A stretch of DNA of 64,000 bases from Gammaproteobacteria bacterium. Lineage in GTDB: Bacteria; Pseudomonadota; Gammaproteobacteria; Ga0077536. The notes under the pieces are model-generated. The model worked only from the letters and a program-made list of their open reading frames with translations, was not told the origin of the DNA and did no database searches. The position numbers were made by a program, and so were the translations under genes. The stretch lies in the NCBI GenBank assembly GCA_016209015.1, contig JACQWY010000022.1, positions 62,001-126,000 on the forward strand, given 5' to 3'. This document shows, one piece after another, positions 62,690-64,000 of the stretch (positions are counted from its first letter, which is position 1; the number at the start of each line of letters is the position of its first letter).

Positions 62690-64000
62690 TGACTGAAACA
62701 GCCGTGACGTGCCGGGTGCTGCTGGTCGAGGACATCGAGTCCGAGGCCAAACTGGTAGTGAAGCACCTGCGACGGGTGAGCGGCTGGCGCTACATCATCG
62801 AACACTGCGAACGTCTCGAAGCCGGGCTCGAGCGCGCCCGTGAGGATCACTTCGACGTCATCCTGCTGGACCTCAATCTCCCGGACGGCAGCGGCATCGA
62901 AGTCTGTCAGCGCATGCACGCCGCCGCCCCGCAGACCCCCCTCGTCGTGCTCACGAACCAGACGAGCGTCGAGCTCGGCACGAAGGCCTTGCGTGAAGGC
63001 GCGCAGGACTATCTCATCAAACGCGAAATCGACGGCCCGCTGCTCGGCCGCGCCATCCGCTATGCGATCGAGCGCGCGAAAGCCGACCGCGCGCTCCGCG
63101 CGAGCGAGCAGCGCTATGCCCTCGCGGTGGCCGGCGCGAACGACGGCATCTGGGACTGGAACCTGCGCGAGCGCGAGGTCTATTTTTCCTCGCGGTGGAA
63201 GGCCATCCTCGGTTACGCCGACAACGAGATCGCCGATCGCATCGAGGAGTGGTTCGATCGCGTCGACCAGCGCGATCGGGAGACGTTCGAGAACGCGCTG
63301 AATCTTCATCTCGAGGGCCGCATCGGCTTCTTCGAATGCGAGTACCGCATGATCACGAAGGGCGGCGACGTGCGCTGGGTGTCGAGCCGCGGCCTCGCGG
63401 TGCGCGACGAGAACGGCCAGTCCCAGCGCATGGCGGGCTCGATGACCGACATCACGCGCCGCAAGCAGACCGAGGCGCGCCTCCTCCACGAGGCGATGCA
63501 CGACGCGCTCACCGGCCTGCCGAACCGCATTCTCTTCATGGACCGGCTCGACCTCGCGTTGCGCCGGTATCGTCGCGACGCCTCGAAGCTCTTCGCGGTG
63601 CTGTTCTTCGATCTCGATCGCTTCAAGCACGTCAACGACAGTCTCGGCCATGCCGTGGGTGACGAACTACTGGCCCAGATCGCCGGTCGCATGCACGGCT
63701 GCCTGCGTCCCGGCGATACGCTCGCCCGGCTCGGCGGGGATGAGTTCGCCATCGTGCTGAACGACATCAGCGGGCCGACGGACGCGATCTACGTCGTCGA
63801 GCGCCTGCAGGACGCGCTGTCGAAGGAAGTCGAGATCGAGGCGCACTCGGTCTACACCTCCGCGAGCATCGGCATCGCCATCAGCGCCGATCATTACCGC
63901 ACGCCCGACGAGATGCTGCGCGACGCCGACATCGCGATGTACCGCGCGAAGAGCTCGGGTCAGGCGACCTACGCGGTGTTCGACACCTACATGCACGACC
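62689..64000 (+). CDS. Response regulator with PAS and GGDEF domains, cut by window end
   Basis: At least 437 residues. The REC domain begins CRVLLVEDIESEAKL and has phosphoacceptor Asp61 (VILLDLNLPDGSG) and TNQTS/Lys positions. A PAS/PAC domain (about 138-265) ends GSMTDITRRKQTEARLLHEA. The GGDEF domain carries DALTGLPNR, FFDLDRFKHVND and the intact active-site motif RLGGDEF (about 346-352), so cyclic-di-GMP synthesis is likely. An EAL domain may follow outside the window. It is translationally coupled to the kinase at 61181. Confidence 0.9.
   Translation, partial: MTETAVTCRVLLVEDIESEAKLVVKHLRRVSGWRYIIEHCERLEAGLERAREDHFDVILLDLNLPDGSGIEVCQRMHAAAPQTPLVVLTNQTSVELGTKALREGAQDYLIKREIDGPLLGRAIRYAIERAKADRALRASEQRYALAVAGANDGIWDWNLREREVYFSSRWKAILGYADNEIADRIEEWFDRVDQRDRETFENALNLHLEGRIGFFECEYRMITKGGDVRWVSSRGLAVRDENGQSQRMAGSMTDITRRKQTEARLLHEAMHDALTGLPNRILFMDRLDLALRRYRRDASKLFAVLFFDLDRFKHVNDSLGHAVGDELLAQIAGRMHGCLRPGDTLARLGGDEFAIVLNDISGPTDAIYVVERLQDALSKEVEIEAHSVYTSASIGIAISADHYRTPDEMLRDADIAMYRAKSSGQATYAVFDTYMHD

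Noticed and set aside
61612-63651. A 679-codon minus-strand frame over the kinase and GGDEF genes
   Set aside because: Crosses two coupled plus-strand genes with intact catalytic motifs; its own sequence is compositionally biased.

Overview
This 64 kb, GC-rich window looks like chromosome from an aerobic Gammaproteobacterium that degrades fatty acids, isoprenoids or steroids, perhaps near the Steroidobacteraceae or Nevskiales. That placement is inference. It rests on the gene mix: several acyl-CoA dehydrogenases, a complete ETF to ETF-quinone oxidoreductase chain, AceK next to isocitrate dehydrogenase, FeoAB, a CoxMSLG-like molybdenum oxidase and two-partner secretion. No rRNA, tRNA, CRISPR array, phage genes or intact insertion sequence was seen.

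Layout. 1-7.8 kb: a truncated ADP-forming acyl-CoA synthetase, a small membrane protein, a TetR regulator, an outer-membrane barrel protein, a SnoaL-like protein, an SDR, an acyl-CoA dehydrogenase and an (R)-amine-transaminase-like enzyme. 7.9-17.4 kb: a three-gene overlapping operon encoding a TpsB transporter, a double-FecR-domain protein and a 2194-residue TpsA exoprotein with about 25 repeats. 17.6-33.3 kb: a catabolic stretch with a GlcG-like protein, IlvE, an SRPBCC protein, two luciferase-like monooxygenases, two tandem 334-residue paralogues with a GWRDHSWGPR motif, a phosphotransferase/DUF6285 pair resembling LvaAB, thioredoxin, a crotonase, a molybdopterin oxidoreductase, an isovaleryl-CoA-dehydrogenase-like enzyme and a PECR/AtuG-like SDR. 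33.5-41.2 kb: an RRM protein, glutaryl-CoA dehydrogenase, EtfBA, ETF-QO and a ferredoxin/reductase/ferredoxin cassette. 41.3-51.2 kb: an SMP-30 lactonase divergent from coxMSLG-like genes, then PilZ, maleylacetoacetate isomerase, a lipoprotein, class I fumarase and CysH. 51.3-61 kb, all on the minus strand: aroG-btuFCD, a FeoA-like gene, feoA, feoB, and icd-aceK. 61.2-64 kb: a hybrid histidine kinase translationally coupled to a REC-PAS-GGDEF protein cut by the window edge.

How it works together. The acyl-CoA dehydrogenases would feed electrons to EtfAB and then through ETF-QO to quinone. The crotonase, SDRs, LLM monooxygenases, LvaAB-like pair and glutaryl-CoA dehydrogenase fit degradation of branched or cyclic acids. 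AceK and Icd would set the split between the TCA cycle and the glyoxylate shunt needed for growth on acetyl-CoA.

Two repeat families punctuate the window. One is a pair of 89-bp inverted-repeat elements flanking a monooxygenase/thioredoxin segment. The other is a GATTACGC-type palindromic family present at four of the seven convergent gene junctions and seen nowhere else.
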